Source of the DNA: Proteobacteria bacterium ST_bin14
GTDB taxonomy: Bacteria; Pseudomonadota; Alphaproteobacteria; Sphingomonadales; Sphingomonadaceae
Assembly (NCBI GenBank): GCA_002083655.1
Contig: MSXR01000021.1
Span: 1 to 52,217 of the forward strand
Direction of reading: 5' to 3'
DNA: 52,217 nucleotides
Shown in pieces: positions 33,698 through 42,828 of this stretch (position 1 is its first letter; every line of letters begins with the position of its first letter). Below the pieces are notes generated by a model. That model saw only the letters and a program-made list of their open reading frames with translations, was not told where the DNA came from and made no database searches. A program made the translations under genes and the position numbers.

Positions 33698-34485
33698 AGT
33701 GCATTGCGATCGCGAACCAAAAGGGCGGTGTGGGCAAGACCACCACCGCAATCAATCTGGGCACGGCGCTTGCCGCCACCGGGATGCGTGTTCTGTTGAT
33801 CGATCTTGATCCGCAGGGCAATTGCTCGACCGGGCTGGGCATAAACCGCGCTGATCGTGATCGGTCTTCCTATGATCTGCTGATCGGTGAGGCGGCGCTG
33901 GAGGATAGCTATATCCCCACGCGCGTGCCGAATTTGGACATCGTGCCGGCCACTGCCGACCTGTCAGGCGCGGAAATTGAGCTGGTCGAATTTGATGAAC
34001 GCACCCACCGTCTCGACAAGGTGTTTTCGCGCGCGGGTGACCGGTGGGATGTGGTGCTGATTGATTGCCCGCCGTCACTCGGGCTGTTGACGATGAATGC
34101 CATGGTTGCGGCGGATTCGCTGTTGGTGCCGTTGCAATGTGAATTTTTCGCGCTGGAGGGGCTTAGCCAGCTGCTCAACACCGTGGAACGGATTCGCACC
34201 CGCTTTAACCCGGGCTTGTCGATCCTGGGTGTCGCACTGACCATGTATGATCGCCGCAACCGATTGACCGAGCAGGTGTCGGAAGATGTGCGGGCGGTAC
34301 TGGGCAAAGTTGTGTTTGATACCGTGATCCCCCGTAATGTTCGCCTGTCTGAGGCACCAAGCCATGGGCTGCCCGCGCTGATCTATGATCACCGCTGCCC
34401 CGGATCAGAGGCCTATATTGCGCTGGCGCGTGAATTGATCGCGCGGTTGCCGAAAACAGCACCAAGGGACGCCCAAGCTGCATGA
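33694..34485 (+). CDS. parA: Chromosome partitioning ATPase ParA (Soj)
   Basis: This 263-residue Walker-type ATPase has the deviant Walker A KGGVGKTTTAINLG, DLDPQGNCSTGLG (A') and VLIDCPPSLGLLT (Walker B). ParA forms a gradient on the nucleoid that pulls ParB-bound origins apart. It is coupled to rsmG and parB by ATGA overlaps and has no N-terminal DNA-binding extension, so it is chromosomal type Ib-like rather than a plasmid ParA. Confidence 0.97.
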   Translation: MKCIAIANQKGGVGKTTTAINLGTALAATGMRVLLIDLDPQGNCSTGLGINRADRDRSSYDLLIGEAALEDSYIPTRVPNLDIVPATADLSGAEIELVEFDERTHRLDKVFSRAGDRWDVVLIDCPPSLGLLTMNAMVAADSLLVPLQCEFFALEGLSQLLNTVERIRTRFNPGLSILGVALTMYDRRNRLTEQVSEDVRAVLGKVVFDTVIPRNVRLSEAPSHGLPALIYDHRCPGSEAYIALARELIARLPKTAPRDAQAA

Positions 34486-35402
34486 CCGATTCCACTGACG
34501 TCCCTGTGCCCGCGCCCACCGCCGCGATTCGCAAGGCGCGCCCTGGATTGGGCCGGGGACTGAGCGCGCTGATGGGCGACATCCAGCGCGAGGAACCCGT
34601 CGCCCCCGGTGCTGCGCCGGGGCCTGGATTGCGCATGCTGCCGGTTGGCTCGCTGTCACCCCATCCGGATCAGCCACGCCGCCGCTTTGATGAGGCTGCG
34701 CTGGACGAGCTGGCGAATTCGATTGCGGCACGCGGCTTGATCCAGCCCATCGTTGTGCGGCCGTTTGGCAAGGGGTTTCAGATTGTCGCCGGCGAACGCC
34801 GCTGGCGCGCAGCGCAACGTGCACGGCTTCACGAAGTACCTGTTATCATTAGGGACTTTGATGATGCAGAAACGCTGGAAGTCGCTCTGGTAGAAAACAT
34901 CCAGCGCCAGGATCTGAACGCGATTGAAGAAGCAGAGGCTTATTCGCGGCTGGTGGGCGATTACGGCCATACGCAAGAGGCTTTGGCCAAGATTGTCCAT
35001 AAATCGCGCAGCCATGTCGCCAATCTCATGCGCTTGCTGGAATTGCCCGCGCCGGTGCAGACCCTGGTTGTCGAGGGGCAGATCAGCATGGGCCATGCCC
35101 GCGCGATGATTGGCGCTGCCAATGTTGAGGCGCTGGCGCGTGATGTTATTGCCCGGCAATTATCGGTCCGCGAAACCGAAAAATTGGCCCGCGCCGCCAA
35201 GCCGGATACGGGCCGGGGCACTCGGGCCGCGGGGCAGGGGCCTGATCATGATATTGCCGCATTGGAAAATCAGCTTGCCGATTTGCTCGGCCTGTCGGTG
35301 CGGATTGCGTTTAGCGCCAAGGGCGGCACGCTGACGTTGGGATATTCGACGCTCGATCAGCTCGACATGATCTGCCAGCGGCTGAGCGGCGACCAGCTTT
35401 AA
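34482..35402 (+). CDS. parB: Chromosome partitioning protein ParB (Spo0J)
   Basis: This 306-residue CTPase-clamp protein binds parS. The N-terminal tail contains RPGLGRGLSALMG (ParA-contacting type). The ParB/Srx domain has QPRRRFDEAALDELANSI and the CTP motif GERRWRAAQRA; the helix-turn-helix lies in ALAKIVHKSRSHVANLM. The dimerisation domain is at the C-terminus. Three matching parS sites lie 0.8-3.3 kb upstream. It converges with holA, leaving 12 bases. Confidence 0.97.
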   Translation: MTDSTDVPVPAPTAAIRKARPGLGRGLSALMGDIQREEPVAPGAAPGPGLRMLPVGSLSPHPDQPRRRFDEAALDELANSIAARGLIQPIVVRPFGKGFQIVAGERRWRAAQRARLHEVPVIIRDFDDAETLEVALVENIQRQDLNAIEEAEAYSRLVGDYGHTQEALAKIVHKSRSHVANLMRLLELPAPVQTLVVEGQISMGHARAMIGAANVEALARDVIARQLSVRETEKLARAAKPDTGRGTRAAGQGPDHDIAALENQLADLLGLSVRIAFSAKGGTLTLGYSTLDQLDMICQRLSGDQL

Positions 35403-35414
35403 CAACTACCAGTC

Positions 35415-36434
35415 TCAGCGCTGGCGCTGTACTGCGCGCGCCACCGCGATGCATGCGGCTTCTGCCAAAACCGGGCCCGCCGTTGCTGCGGACATGATGG
35501 CGCGCTCTGCCTGGCGGACATGATCAATCGCCCCGCTGAGCTTGACGGCATTCCATTGGCGTAACGCACGGCCAGTGCTGGCCTTTTCCTTGAAAAACAC
35601 TCGTGGCCCTTCAATCACGCTGGCAATTGATGCGCCGCCTGCGATGTCCGCCTGAAGCTCGGCCAGCGTCATCAACCGCCGCACCAGCCCGCGCAAGACA
35701 GGGATGGGGGATATGCCCGCCTCCGCCAGACGCGCCAGTTCGTGGCCAAGCGTCGCCGGATCGCCCGCAATCGCGGCTTCGATCGCGCGACCCATTTCGG
35801 CATCGCCCACATCTGCCCCGACGGCATCAATGGCCTGGTCGTCAAGTGTCGCCGGGCGTTCGGGTGCCGCATCCAGGTACAGCGCGAGCTTTTCGATCTC
35901 CCGGGTCAATATGGCGCGGTCACCACCGGCGGCGGCGAACAGGCGACCGGCGGTGCCGCCCGTTGTGCGCAACCCATGTTCGCTGGCAATCGCGGCGGCG
36001 AGCCGATCTGCGTCAGCGGCTTCGGGCAGATAACAGCCAAAGCTCATGGCATTGGCGGCGGCAATCGCCAGTTTCACCACCTTGCCAGATGCCTTTAGCG
36101 ATGGCGCAATCGCCACAACCGGATTGCCGGCGCGCTCCGCTGACAACAGCAGGGCAAGCGCATCATGGCTTTCCTCGCCAAGGCTGGTTACGCGAATATA
36201 GCGCGCGCCGCCAAATAGCGACAATGACGCGGCCTCTGCCGCCAACCGCCCCACATCCCCCTTCAGCGCGGCACCGTCCAGATCGATTCGTTCCGCTTCA
36301 GGCCCCATCGCGCGCCCAAGCCGCAACGCCAGATCGCGCGCGCCCGATTCGTCGGGGCCGTGGAGCAGGTACAGCCGGATTGTCGCGTTTGCGCTATCCA
36401 GCGCCTGACGGATCTGATTGGGGTTGACCTTCAC
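35415..36434 (-). CDS. holA: DNA polymerase III delta subunit
   Basis: This 339-residue clamp-loader delta subunit contains LYLLHGPDESGARDLALRL, followed by FGGARYIRVTSLGEESHDAL and KLALYLDAAPERPATLDD in family order. It opens the beta clamp during replication. ATG 36434 overlaps the lptE stop by four bases. Confidence 0.93.
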   Translation of the reverse strand: MKVNPNQIRQALDSANATIRLYLLHGPDESGARDLALRLGRAMGPEAERIDLDGAALKGDVGRLAAEAASLSLFGGARYIRVTSLGEESHDALALLLSAERAGNPVVAIAPSLKASGKVVKLAIAAANAMSFGCYLPEAADADRLAAAIASEHGLRTTGGTAGRLFAAAGGDRAILTREIEKLALYLDAAPERPATLDDQAIDAVGADVGDAEMGRAIEAAIAGDPATLGHELARLAEAGISPIPVLRGLVRRLMTLAELQADIAGGASIASVIEGPRVFFKEKASTGRALRQWNAVKLSGAIDHVRQAERAIMSAATAGPVLAEAACIAVARAVQRQR

Positions 36435-36934
36435 GGTCCGGTGGGGCTCGTCCGTTCGGCATAAAGCGCCACGCGTGCAACAATTTGGTCCGCGACGATC
36501 GCCGACAGCCGCTCCAATGCAGTGTTTTCCCCCGCGATTGTTGCATATTCCGATCCGACGACATCAATGCCCGCATCAGAACCTGCTGTCGCATCAAGCA
36601 ATACGGCGCCATTTGCCAGATCGATCAGTTGATAGCGCGCGCGCAGCGTGCGTCGTTCGCGGGTGATGGTATCGTCACGCCGCACGCCCAGTCCGATGAT
36701 CCGATCATCGAGTCGCACTTCGAGCCGGTAAAGCGCCTTTGACCCCGGTGTTGCCGCCAGTCGATCCCGCACGGCATTGCCAACCAGATACCCCGCCTGC
36801 CCCTCAATCGGCGCAATTTCCACCTGCGCAAGCACGGAGGCAACCTTGCCGCCACTGCCGCCTGCATAAAGCGGCCGCAGCGTACACCCGGCCAGCGCCA
36901 GGGTGAGGAGCAACAGGGGGGCAAGCCGCTTCAT
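36431..36934 (-). CDS. lptE: LPS-assembly lipoprotein LptE
   Basis: This 167-residue outer-membrane lipoprotein has the lipobox LALAGCTLRPLY after a short signal. The mature part contains YLVGNAVRDRL and REGRRTLRARYQLIDLA-type segments of LptE, the plug of the LptD translocon. The leuS-lptE-holA order is conserved in proteobacteria; four-base overlaps on both sides support one operon. Confidence 0.9.
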   Translation of the reverse strand: MKRLAPLLLLTLALAGCTLRPLYAGGSGGKVASVLAQVEIAPIEGQAGYLVGNAVRDRLAATPGSKALYRLEVRLDDRIIGLGVRRDDTITRERRTLRARYQLIDLANGAVLLDATAGSDAGIDVVGSEYATIAGENTALERLSAIVADQIVARVALYAERTSPTGP

Positions 36935-39471
36935 AAGACCAGGTTGACCAGGCGATCAGGGACGACAATGATCTTTTTCGGCGCTGCGCCGTCCAGCACG
37001 CGCTGGACATGGGCATTGGCGAGCGCCATTGCCTCCACCGCGTCGCGGGACATGCCCTTGGCCACCACTTGCTTGTCGCGAAGCTTGCCGTTGATCTGGA
37101 TCGCGATTGTCACTTCGTCCTCCACCAGCAGCGCCGGATCAACCTTGGGCCACGACGCATCCGCAATCAATCCCTGCCCGCCAAGCGATGCCCAGGCCTC
37201 CTCGGCGACATGGGGCACCATCGGCGATACCAGCTTCAACAGCCCCTGAATGGCGGCGGTGCGCGATGCAGAGGGCGGCGCACGGTCAATCGCATTAGTC
37301 AGCTCGTACAGCCGCGCCACGGCCTTGTTAAAGCCAAGTGCCTCAATATCAGCACTGACCCCGGCGATCGTCTGGTGGAGCTTACGATCAAGCGCGATAT
37401 CCTGGCCCTCAGCACCGGTTTGGGCGCCGCTTTCAGACTGGAGCAGCCGCCATAACCGCTGGATATAGCGCCACGATCCCTCAATCCCCGATTCGCTCCA
37501 CGGCAGATCGCGCTCTGGCGGGGAGTCTGACAGCATGAACCAGCGCACAGCGTCGGCACCATATTGCTCGACGATCGGTTCGGGATCGACGGTGTTCTTT
37601 TTCGATTTCGACATCTTCTCGATGCGACCGACGGTGACGGGTTTACCGCCCGAGCGCTCAACCAACAGGCCGTCAATGCTAGCGATATCATCAGGCGACA
37701 GCCATTGGCCGTCGACTGACTTATAGGTTTCGTGGGTCACCATGCCTTGCGTGAACAGCCCGGCAAAGGGTTCGGCGACGTTCAGCCGACCGATATGCTG
37801 CAGCGCGCGCGTCCAGAACCGCGCATAGAGCAAGTGGAGAATCGCATGCTCCACGCCGCCAATATACTGGCCCACGGGCAGCCAAGCCTCGGCTTCAGCC
37901 TGATCAAATGGCCGGTCGGTGGGCTGGCTGGCAAAGCGGATGAAATACCAGGACGAATTGACAAAGGTATCCAGCGTATCCGTTTCGCGCCGCGCATCTG
38001 CACCGCATGATGGACAGGGGACATGCTTCCATGTCGGGTGTCGATCGAGCGGGTTGCCGGGGATGTCAAACGTCACGTCATCGGGCAGCACCACCGGCAA
38101 TTGCTCACGCGGGACGGGGACGGCGCCACAGGCATCGCAGTGGATGATCGGTATTGGCGTGCCCCAGTAACGCTGGCGGCTGACGCCCCAATCGCGCAGC
38201 CGGAAGATCGTGCGGCCCGTGCCCCAGCCATCATCCTCTGCCCGGCGGATCACGGTGCGCTTGGCATCCTCGATGTCCATGCCGTCGAGGAAATGCGAAT
38301 TCACCAGCGTGCCGGGGCCAGTATAGGCGGTATCGCCGACGAACAGCGGCGTGTCCTCGTCTCCGTCCGAAACGACGCGCGTAACGGGCAGGCCGTATTT
38401 GCGCGCGAAATCAAGGTCGCGCTGGTCATGCGCGGGCACGCCGAACACCGCGCCGCTGCCATATTCCATCAGCACGAAATTGGCGATGTACACCGGCAAC
38501 TGCCAGTTCGGATCAAACGGATGCGTCGCGGTCAGCCCGGTATCAAAGCCCAGCTTTTCTTGCGTTTCAATCTCCGCTGCGGTTGTGCCGCCTTTGCGAC
38601 AGCGTTCGATAAAGGCGGCGGCATCAGGGCTTGTCCCGGCGGCGGCGCGCGCAATCGGGTGATCGGCGGCGACCGCGACGAAGCTGGCACCAAAAATCGT
38701 ATCGGGTCGGGTGGTGAACACCTCAACATCACCGCCGTTCGACAGTGCGAACCGAAATGCCAGTCCTTGGCTGCGCCCGATCCAGTTTTCCTGCATCAGC
38801 TTGACCTTGTCGGGCCACGCATCCAGCCCGCCGAGCCCGGCGAGCAGATCATCGGCAAAATCGGTGATTTTCAGGAACCACTGGTTCAGCTTGCGGCGTT
38901 CAACCAGCGCGCCGGATCGCCAGCCGCGCCCGTCAATTACCTGTTCATTGGCCAACACGGTCATGTCGACCGGATCCCAGTTCACCGCCGATTCGCGCCG
39001 ATACACCAGCCCGGCGGCCAACAGATCAAGAAACAGCGCCTGTTCATGCCCGTAATATTCGGGTTCGCAGGTAGAAAGCTCCCGCGACCAATCAAGCGCA
39101 AAGCCCAATTGTTTGAGCTGGCGGCGCATATTGGCAATGTTGGCGCGGGTCCAGTCGCCCGGGTGGACGCCCTTTTCCATCGCGGCATTTTCGGCGGGCA
39201 TGCCAAATGAATCCCACCCCATCGGGTGCAACACATCATGGCCGGTCATCCGCCGAAAGCGCGCCAGCACATCGCCCATCGTGTAATTGCGGACATGGCC
39301 CATATGGATGCGCCCCGATGGATAGGGAAACATCTCAAGCACATAAGATTTTGGTCGGTTGCCGCCCGCTGGCGATGCGCCTGATGTGACCGCAAAGGTC
39401 TGGCGCTCATCCCAGATCGCCTGCCAGGCCGCGTCCGCCTTCAGCGCGTTGAAGCGCGGCGCCGTTGTCAT
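36931..39471 (-). CDS. leuS: Leucyl-tRNA synthetase
   Basis: This 846-residue class I synthetase has the HIGH motif PYPSGRIHMGHVRNYTMGD and the KMSKS motif EKMSKSKKNTVDP. The CP1 editing domain includes FTTRPDTIFGASFVAVAADH. LDTFVNSSWYFIRFAS is also characteristic. Full length. ATG 39471 lies four bases after the DUF3576 stop, so the upstream lipoprotein gene is probably in the same transcript. Confidence 0.98.
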   Translation of the reverse strand: MTTAPRFNALKADAAWQAIWDERQTFAVTSGASPAGGNRPKSYVLEMFPYPSGRIHMGHVRNYTMGDVLARFRRMTGHDVLHPMGWDSFGMPAENAAMEKGVHPGDWTRANIANMRRQLKQLGFALDWSRELSTCEPEYYGHEQALFLDLLAAGLVYRRESAVNWDPVDMTVLANEQVIDGRGWRSGALVERRKLNQWFLKITDFADDLLAGLGGLDAWPDKVKLMQENWIGRSQGLAFRFALSNGGDVEVFTTRPDTIFGASFVAVAADHPIARAAAGTSPDAAAFIERCRKGGTTAAEIETQEKLGFDTGLTATHPFDPNWQLPVYIANFVLMEYGSGAVFGVPAHDQRDLDFARKYGLPVTRVVSDGDEDTPLFVGDTAYTGPGTLVNSHFLDGMDIEDAKRTVIRRAEDDGWGTGRTIFRLRDWGVSRQRYWGTPIPIIHCDACGAVPVPREQLPVVLPDDVTFDIPGNPLDRHPTWKHVPCPSCGADARRETDTLDTFVNSSWYFIRFASQPTDRPFDQAEAEAWLPVGQYIGGVEHAILHLLYARFWTRALQHIGRLNVAEPFAGLFTQGMVTHETYKSVDGQWLSPDDIASIDGLLVERSGGKPVTVGRIEKMSKSKKNTVDPEPIVEQYGADAVRWFMLSDSPPERDLPWSESGIEGSWRYIQRLWRLLQSESGAQTGAEGQDIALDRKLHQTIAGVSADIEALGFNKAVARLYELTNAIDRAPPSASRTAAIQGLLKLVSPMVPHVAEEAWASLGGQGLIADASWPKVDPALLVEDEVTIAIQINGKLRDKQVVAKGMSRDAVEAMALANAHVQRVLDGAAPKKIIVVPDRLVNLVL

Positions 39472-39475
39472 CCGA

Positions 39476-39913
39476 TCAGCCGGCGATGGCGGTGCGCCGC
39501 AAATCGCGGGCCCGGGTCAGAATAATGTCTTCCAGCTTTTGCGCGGTGGCCGCGCGCACCGGCGCGTCAACCCATTCGCTGTTGCGGTTGATCTGGCGTT
39601 GAACGGCAACGCGCAGCGCATCGGCACGCAAATCGCGATCAAGGATGGAAATCGTTACCTTCATCCGCTCGGCAGGGGACGCTGGGTTGATGTACCAGTC
39701 GCTGACGATCACGCCGCCGTTTGAATCGGTTTGCAGCAACGGCATGAAGCTGATCGTGTCGAGCGATGCACGCCACAGATAGCTGTTCACGCCAATCGTG
39801 GTGATTTGCGATGCGGCCAAATCGCCGCGAGGCCGATCCTTTGAGCCGCCGCCACAGGCAACGAGAGGAAGGGCGAGCGAGGCCACGAACGCGGTGCGCA
39901 ACAGGCGGGTCAT
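39476..39913 (-). CDS. DUF3576 lipoprotein
   Basis: This 145-residue protein has a signal and lipobox LPLVACGGG, then ASQITTIGVNSYLWRASLDT and a conserved C-terminal half matching DUF3576. It probably sits in the envelope; function is unknown. It begins the leftward run to holA and shares a 209-base upstream gap with the divergent beta-barrel-like gene. Confidence 0.88.
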   Translation of the reverse strand: MTRLLRTAFVASLALPLVACGGGSKDRPRGDLAASQITTIGVNSYLWRASLDTISFMPLLQTDSNGGVIVSDWYINPASPAERMKVTISILDRDLRADALRVAVQRQINRNSEWVDAPVRAATAQKLEDIILTRARDLRRTAIAG

Positions 39914-40122
39914 GGGCTAATCCCTGGACGAATGAAAAATAATCCTCTGGCCTCTACAGATCGTATCGTCAGCCCGCAAGCATGCCGCACAATGACTGAA
40001 CGGCCGGTTGATGGCCCGTGGATTGTGGGCGGATTGCAACACTCTTTCCACAAAGCGACATCGCCCGGTGGTGCGGCGTTCGCAAATCCCTATAGAGAAT
40101 ATTTGGAGTCGAAGGATTCGCC
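39914..40122. promoter_or_regulatory. Divergent promoter region, 209 bases
   Basis: This gap separates the leftward DUF3576 gene from the rightward exported protein and must hold both promoters. CTATAGAGAAT near 40091-40101 could be a -10 element for the rightward gene, but I see no convincing -35. No ORF or RNA gene is supported here. Confidence 0.4.
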
Positions 40123-40848
40123 GTGTTGAAGCGCCGTATCATTGCTGGATCCATATTGGGGACGTTGATCGTCGCCGGTCTGGTCGTGCCAGCATTCGGC
40201 GCGTCAGAGGGGGCCCGCCGTTTGGTGCCCGCAGAGCGCGCCATTACCCGCAGCTTTGCAACCTTTACACCTGCGTCAGCCGATCCAAAGCTTGCCGCTT
40301 TGCTCGCCCGCAGCGGCATCAGCGACAGCGATTTCCGCTTCACGCCTTCTGAAACGCGCCGCAACGGCAGCCGGGCAGTGACTGTGGCCGTTCGCGCGCG
40401 CTCAATTACGGTATCGCGTGACTCGCAGACGGCTGGTGCAGCCGAATTGGCGCCAGGCGCATCAATCGGGCTTGCGCCGATTGCGTATAATCTGGGCGTG
40501 TCGGTGGGCTGGAAGCGTTTTGCGCTGTCGGGTGATGTTGCCCGGCTTGATCTGGGTGGCGCGCCGGGCAGCCGCGAATCACTGGGTGTTGGCGTTAGCT
40601 ATTCGGGCAAGCGCGCATCAGCCCGCTTGCGCGCAACCGCTGATCGGCCGCTGGGCGATGCGCCGAAATTTATCTCGGACGATCCCAGCATGGCGATTGA
40701 CGTGGGCGGTGCCTTTACGGTGGCGCGCAATATCGATCTGACAGCCGGGCTTCGTTACAAGCGCGAACTGAACAACCGGCTCGATCGGCTGGCCGATAAC
40801 CGGCGTGATAGCCAGGCCGTCTATATCGGTACTGCGCTGCGGTTCTAA
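40123..40848 (+). CDS. Exported beta-barrel-like protein, unknown
   Basis: This 241-residue protein has a signal peptide (about residues 5-26, ending PAFGA). A long series of alternating amphipathic strands ends in YIGTALRF, with the terminal Phe typical of outer-membrane barrels. Segments such as YNLGVSVGWKRFALSGDVAR, ESLGVGVSYSGKRASARLR and DLTAGLRYKREL suggest a small barrel. It starts at GTG 40123 with AAGGA 8-9 bases upstream. No specific family is claimed. Confidence 0.8.
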   Translation: MLKRRIIAGSILGTLIVAGLVVPAFGASEGARRLVPAERAITRSFATFTPASADPKLAALLARSGISDSDFRFTPSETRRNGSRAVTVAVRARSITVSRDSQTAGAAELAPGASIGLAPIAYNLGVSVGWKRFALSGDVARLDLGGAPGSRESLGVGVSYSGKRASARLRATADRPLGDAPKFISDDPSMAIDVGGAFTVARNIDLTAGLRYKRELNNRLDRLADNRRDSQAVYIGTALRF

Positions 40849-40876
40849 TCCCAGGGCTTAGGGTGGGGGCTTAGTC

Positions 40877-41443
40877 TCAGGACTTGCGGCCACTGATATC
40901 GCGAATTTCTGGTTCAATCCAGGCATCAATCGCAGCCCAACCGTAAAATCCAGCAGATTTCAGGTGCCTTGAATGGCGCTTTTGAATCCCGCCTAGGGCG
41001 ATTGCCGGCATATCCGCTTGCCGCGCAAGCGACGCCGCGCGGGCAAGCCCCAGCGTTCGCGTCCCCGGATGCGACCGGGTCGCAAAAACCGGCGAGATCA
41101 GCACCATATCGGCCTTTGCCCGGTTCGCGCCGATCAGCTCTGGCAGATTATGTGCCGGCCAAGTCTGGATGCCCCGCGCGCGTTTTGCTGATCGTCCATG
41201 GATGCCCGCATTCCCTGGACCAAGACCATCGCCCCCGGCCACGATCAGCATCAGCCGCCGCCTGCGTGCCACCTTTGCCACCTGCAGATACAGATTGCGT
41301 CGCGCGCAAATTTCAAGGGAATAGTGGCGAAAGATCACGCCCTGCCCGCGTGGTACGCGCTCAAGCGCATCCCATAAAGCCCGGCCCATGCGTTCGTCAG
41401 TCATCAGCCACTGTGTGGGAATCCGGGGGTGACGCGCGCGCAT
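40877..41443 (-). CDS. Thiamine phosphate synthase/TenI-like protein
   Basis: The 188-residue protein has the TenI/ThiE C-terminal half: VLISPVFATRSHPGTRTLGL and PAIALGGIQKRH are clear. The N-terminal part is less conserved and lacks the canonical DGVHLGQ and its Mg-binding aspartates; GIHGRSAKRARG stands in the equivalent place. I chose ATG 41443 because an upstream ATG at 41506 lies inside yggS. It diverges from yggS by only 21 bases. It may not be a true thiamine phosphate synthase. Confidence 0.8.
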   Translation of the reverse strand: MRARHPRIPTQWLMTDERMGRALWDALERVPRGQGVIFRHYSLEICARRNLYLQVAKVARRRRLMLIVAGGDGLGPGNAGIHGRSAKRARGIQTWPAHNLPELIGANRAKADMVLISPVFATRSHPGTRTLGLARAASLARQADMPAIALGGIQKRHSRHLKSAGFYGWAAIDAWIEPEIRDISGRKS

Positions 41444-41464
41444 GCGCGTGGCTATAGCACGCCG

Positions 41465-42133
41465 ATGATAGACCGCGATCCTGCCGAACGTCTTGCCGAT
41501 GTGCATGCCGCCATTGCCGCCGCGGCAACGCTGGCTGGCCGCCCCGCGGTGGATGTGACCCTGATCGCGGTATCAAAAACCCAGCCGGTGGCGGCGATCC
41601 GCCCGCTGATTCAAGCCGGGCAGATGGTTTTTGGTGAAAACCGGGTGCAGGAAGCCGAACAGAAATGGCCTGCGCTGCGTGACGAAGCGTCGGGCGTGGC
41701 ATTGCACCTGATTGGCCAGCTCCAGTCGAACAAGGTTGAGGCGGCGGTGGCGTTGTTTGATGCCATCCACAGCGTCGACCGGCCATCGCTGGTCGATGCG
41801 CTGGCGCGGGCGATGGACAAAATCGGGCGTCGTCCTGCCTGCTTTGTTCAGGTCAATATTGGCGATGAAGCACAAAAGGGCGGTGTGCCCACGGCAGAAT
41901 TGGCCCAATTGATCACTGACGCCCGGCGACTTGGTTTGCCGATCGCGGGGTTGATGTGCCTGCCCCCTGCAAAGCGTGAACCGGCACCGTATTTTGCGCT
42001 GCTCGCCAAATTGGCGCGTGACAATGGGCTGGCTGGTCTCAGCATGGGGATGTCGGGCGATTATGAAACGGCGGTCACGCTGGGGGCAACGCATGTCCGC
42101 ATTGGCAGCGCGTTGTTTGGGGCACGGACATGA
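41465..42133 (+). CDS. yggS: YggS-family pyridoxal-phosphate homeostasis protein
   Basis: This 222-residue PLP-binding TIM-barrel protein has the lysine in LIAVSKTQPV, then FGENRVQEAEQKW, LIGQLQSNK and the C-terminal SMGMSGDYETAVTLGATHVR, all typical of YggS/PROSC. I chose ATG 41465 over 41429, which would extend into the divergent gene. It is joined to the HAD gene by an ATGA overlap. Confidence 0.95.
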   Translation: MIDRDPAERLADVHAAIAAAATLAGRPAVDVTLIAVSKTQPVAAIRPLIQAGQMVFGENRVQEAEQKWPALRDEASGVALHLIGQLQSNKVEAAVALFDAIHSVDRPSLVDALARAMDKIGRRPACFVQVNIGDEAQKGGVPTAELAQLITDARRLGLPIAGLMCLPPAKREPAPYFALLAKLARDNGLAGLSMGMSGDYETAVTLGATHVRIGSALFGART

Positions 42134-42792
42134 GGTTTGCAGGGATCATCTTTGATTTTGATGGCGTGCTGATCGACAGCGAATATGTCGGCAACAGCCA
42201 GATCGCGGCGTTTCTAAGCAGTGCGGGGCACCCCACGACGGTTGAACAGTCGATGGCCCAGTTTATGGGTCTTGCCGACCGCGATTTTCATGCCGCTGTG
42301 GAAAACTGGATTGGCGGCCCCTTGCCCGATGAATTTCACACAGCGCGCGCCGCCGAGGATAGCCGGGTGATGGCAGAGGGGATCGATGCGGTTCACGGCG
42401 CGATTGATTTTGTTCAATCGCTGCCACCCACGCTGCCCCGCGCCATCGCCTCATCAAGCTCGACGCGCTGGATTACGCGCCATCTCGATCATATCGGCCT
42501 GCGCGCCGCCTTTGGTGATCAGATCTTCAGCGGCAAGGAACATGTCGAACGGGGTAAACCCGCGCCTGACCTGTACCTGCATGCCGCATCGGCGATTGGC
42601 GTGCCGATCGAATCTTGCGTGATCCTGGAGGATTCACCTGTGGGCGCGCGCGGGGCGGTGGCATCGGGCGCATTTGTGATCGGGTTATGCGCGGGGATGC
42701 ATTGCGGGGCCGATCATGCGGCGGTGCTGCGGGATATTGGCGTCAATGCCATTGCGCACGACTTTGGCGACGTGGCGCGGCTGGTCGGTTGA
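42130..42792 (+). CDS. HAD-superfamily hydrolase (beta-phosphoglucomutase-like)
   Basis: This 220-residue HAD phosphatase/mutase has motif I FDFDGVLIDSE, motif II SSSSTRW, the motif III lysine in ERGKPAPDLYLHA, and motif IV VILEDSPVGARGAVASG. The cap domain lies between residues about 15 and 80. Its substrate is not predictable. It is coupled to yggS and converges with ribA. Confidence 0.92.
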   Translation: MRFAGIIFDFDGVLIDSEYVGNSQIAAFLSSAGHPTTVEQSMAQFMGLADRDFHAAVENWIGGPLPDEFHTARAAEDSRVMAEGIDAVHGAIDFVQSLPPTLPRAIASSSSTRWITRHLDHIGLRAAFGDQIFSGKEHVERGKPAPDLYLHAASAIGVPIESCVILEDSPVGARGAVASGAFVIGLCAGMHCGADHAAVLRDIGVNAIAHDFGDVARLVG

Positions 42793-42801
42793 AAGCCCTG
42801 G

Positions 42802-42828
42802 CCTAAAATTCGGGGTCCCTAAAATTCG
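42802..42828. repeat. 11-bp direct repeat at the ribA end
   Basis: CCTAAAATTCG occurs at 42802-42812 and 42818-42828, 16 bases apart. The right copy covers the ribA stop codon and final residues (EF). This looks like a short tandem duplication at the gene end. Confidence 0.75.
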
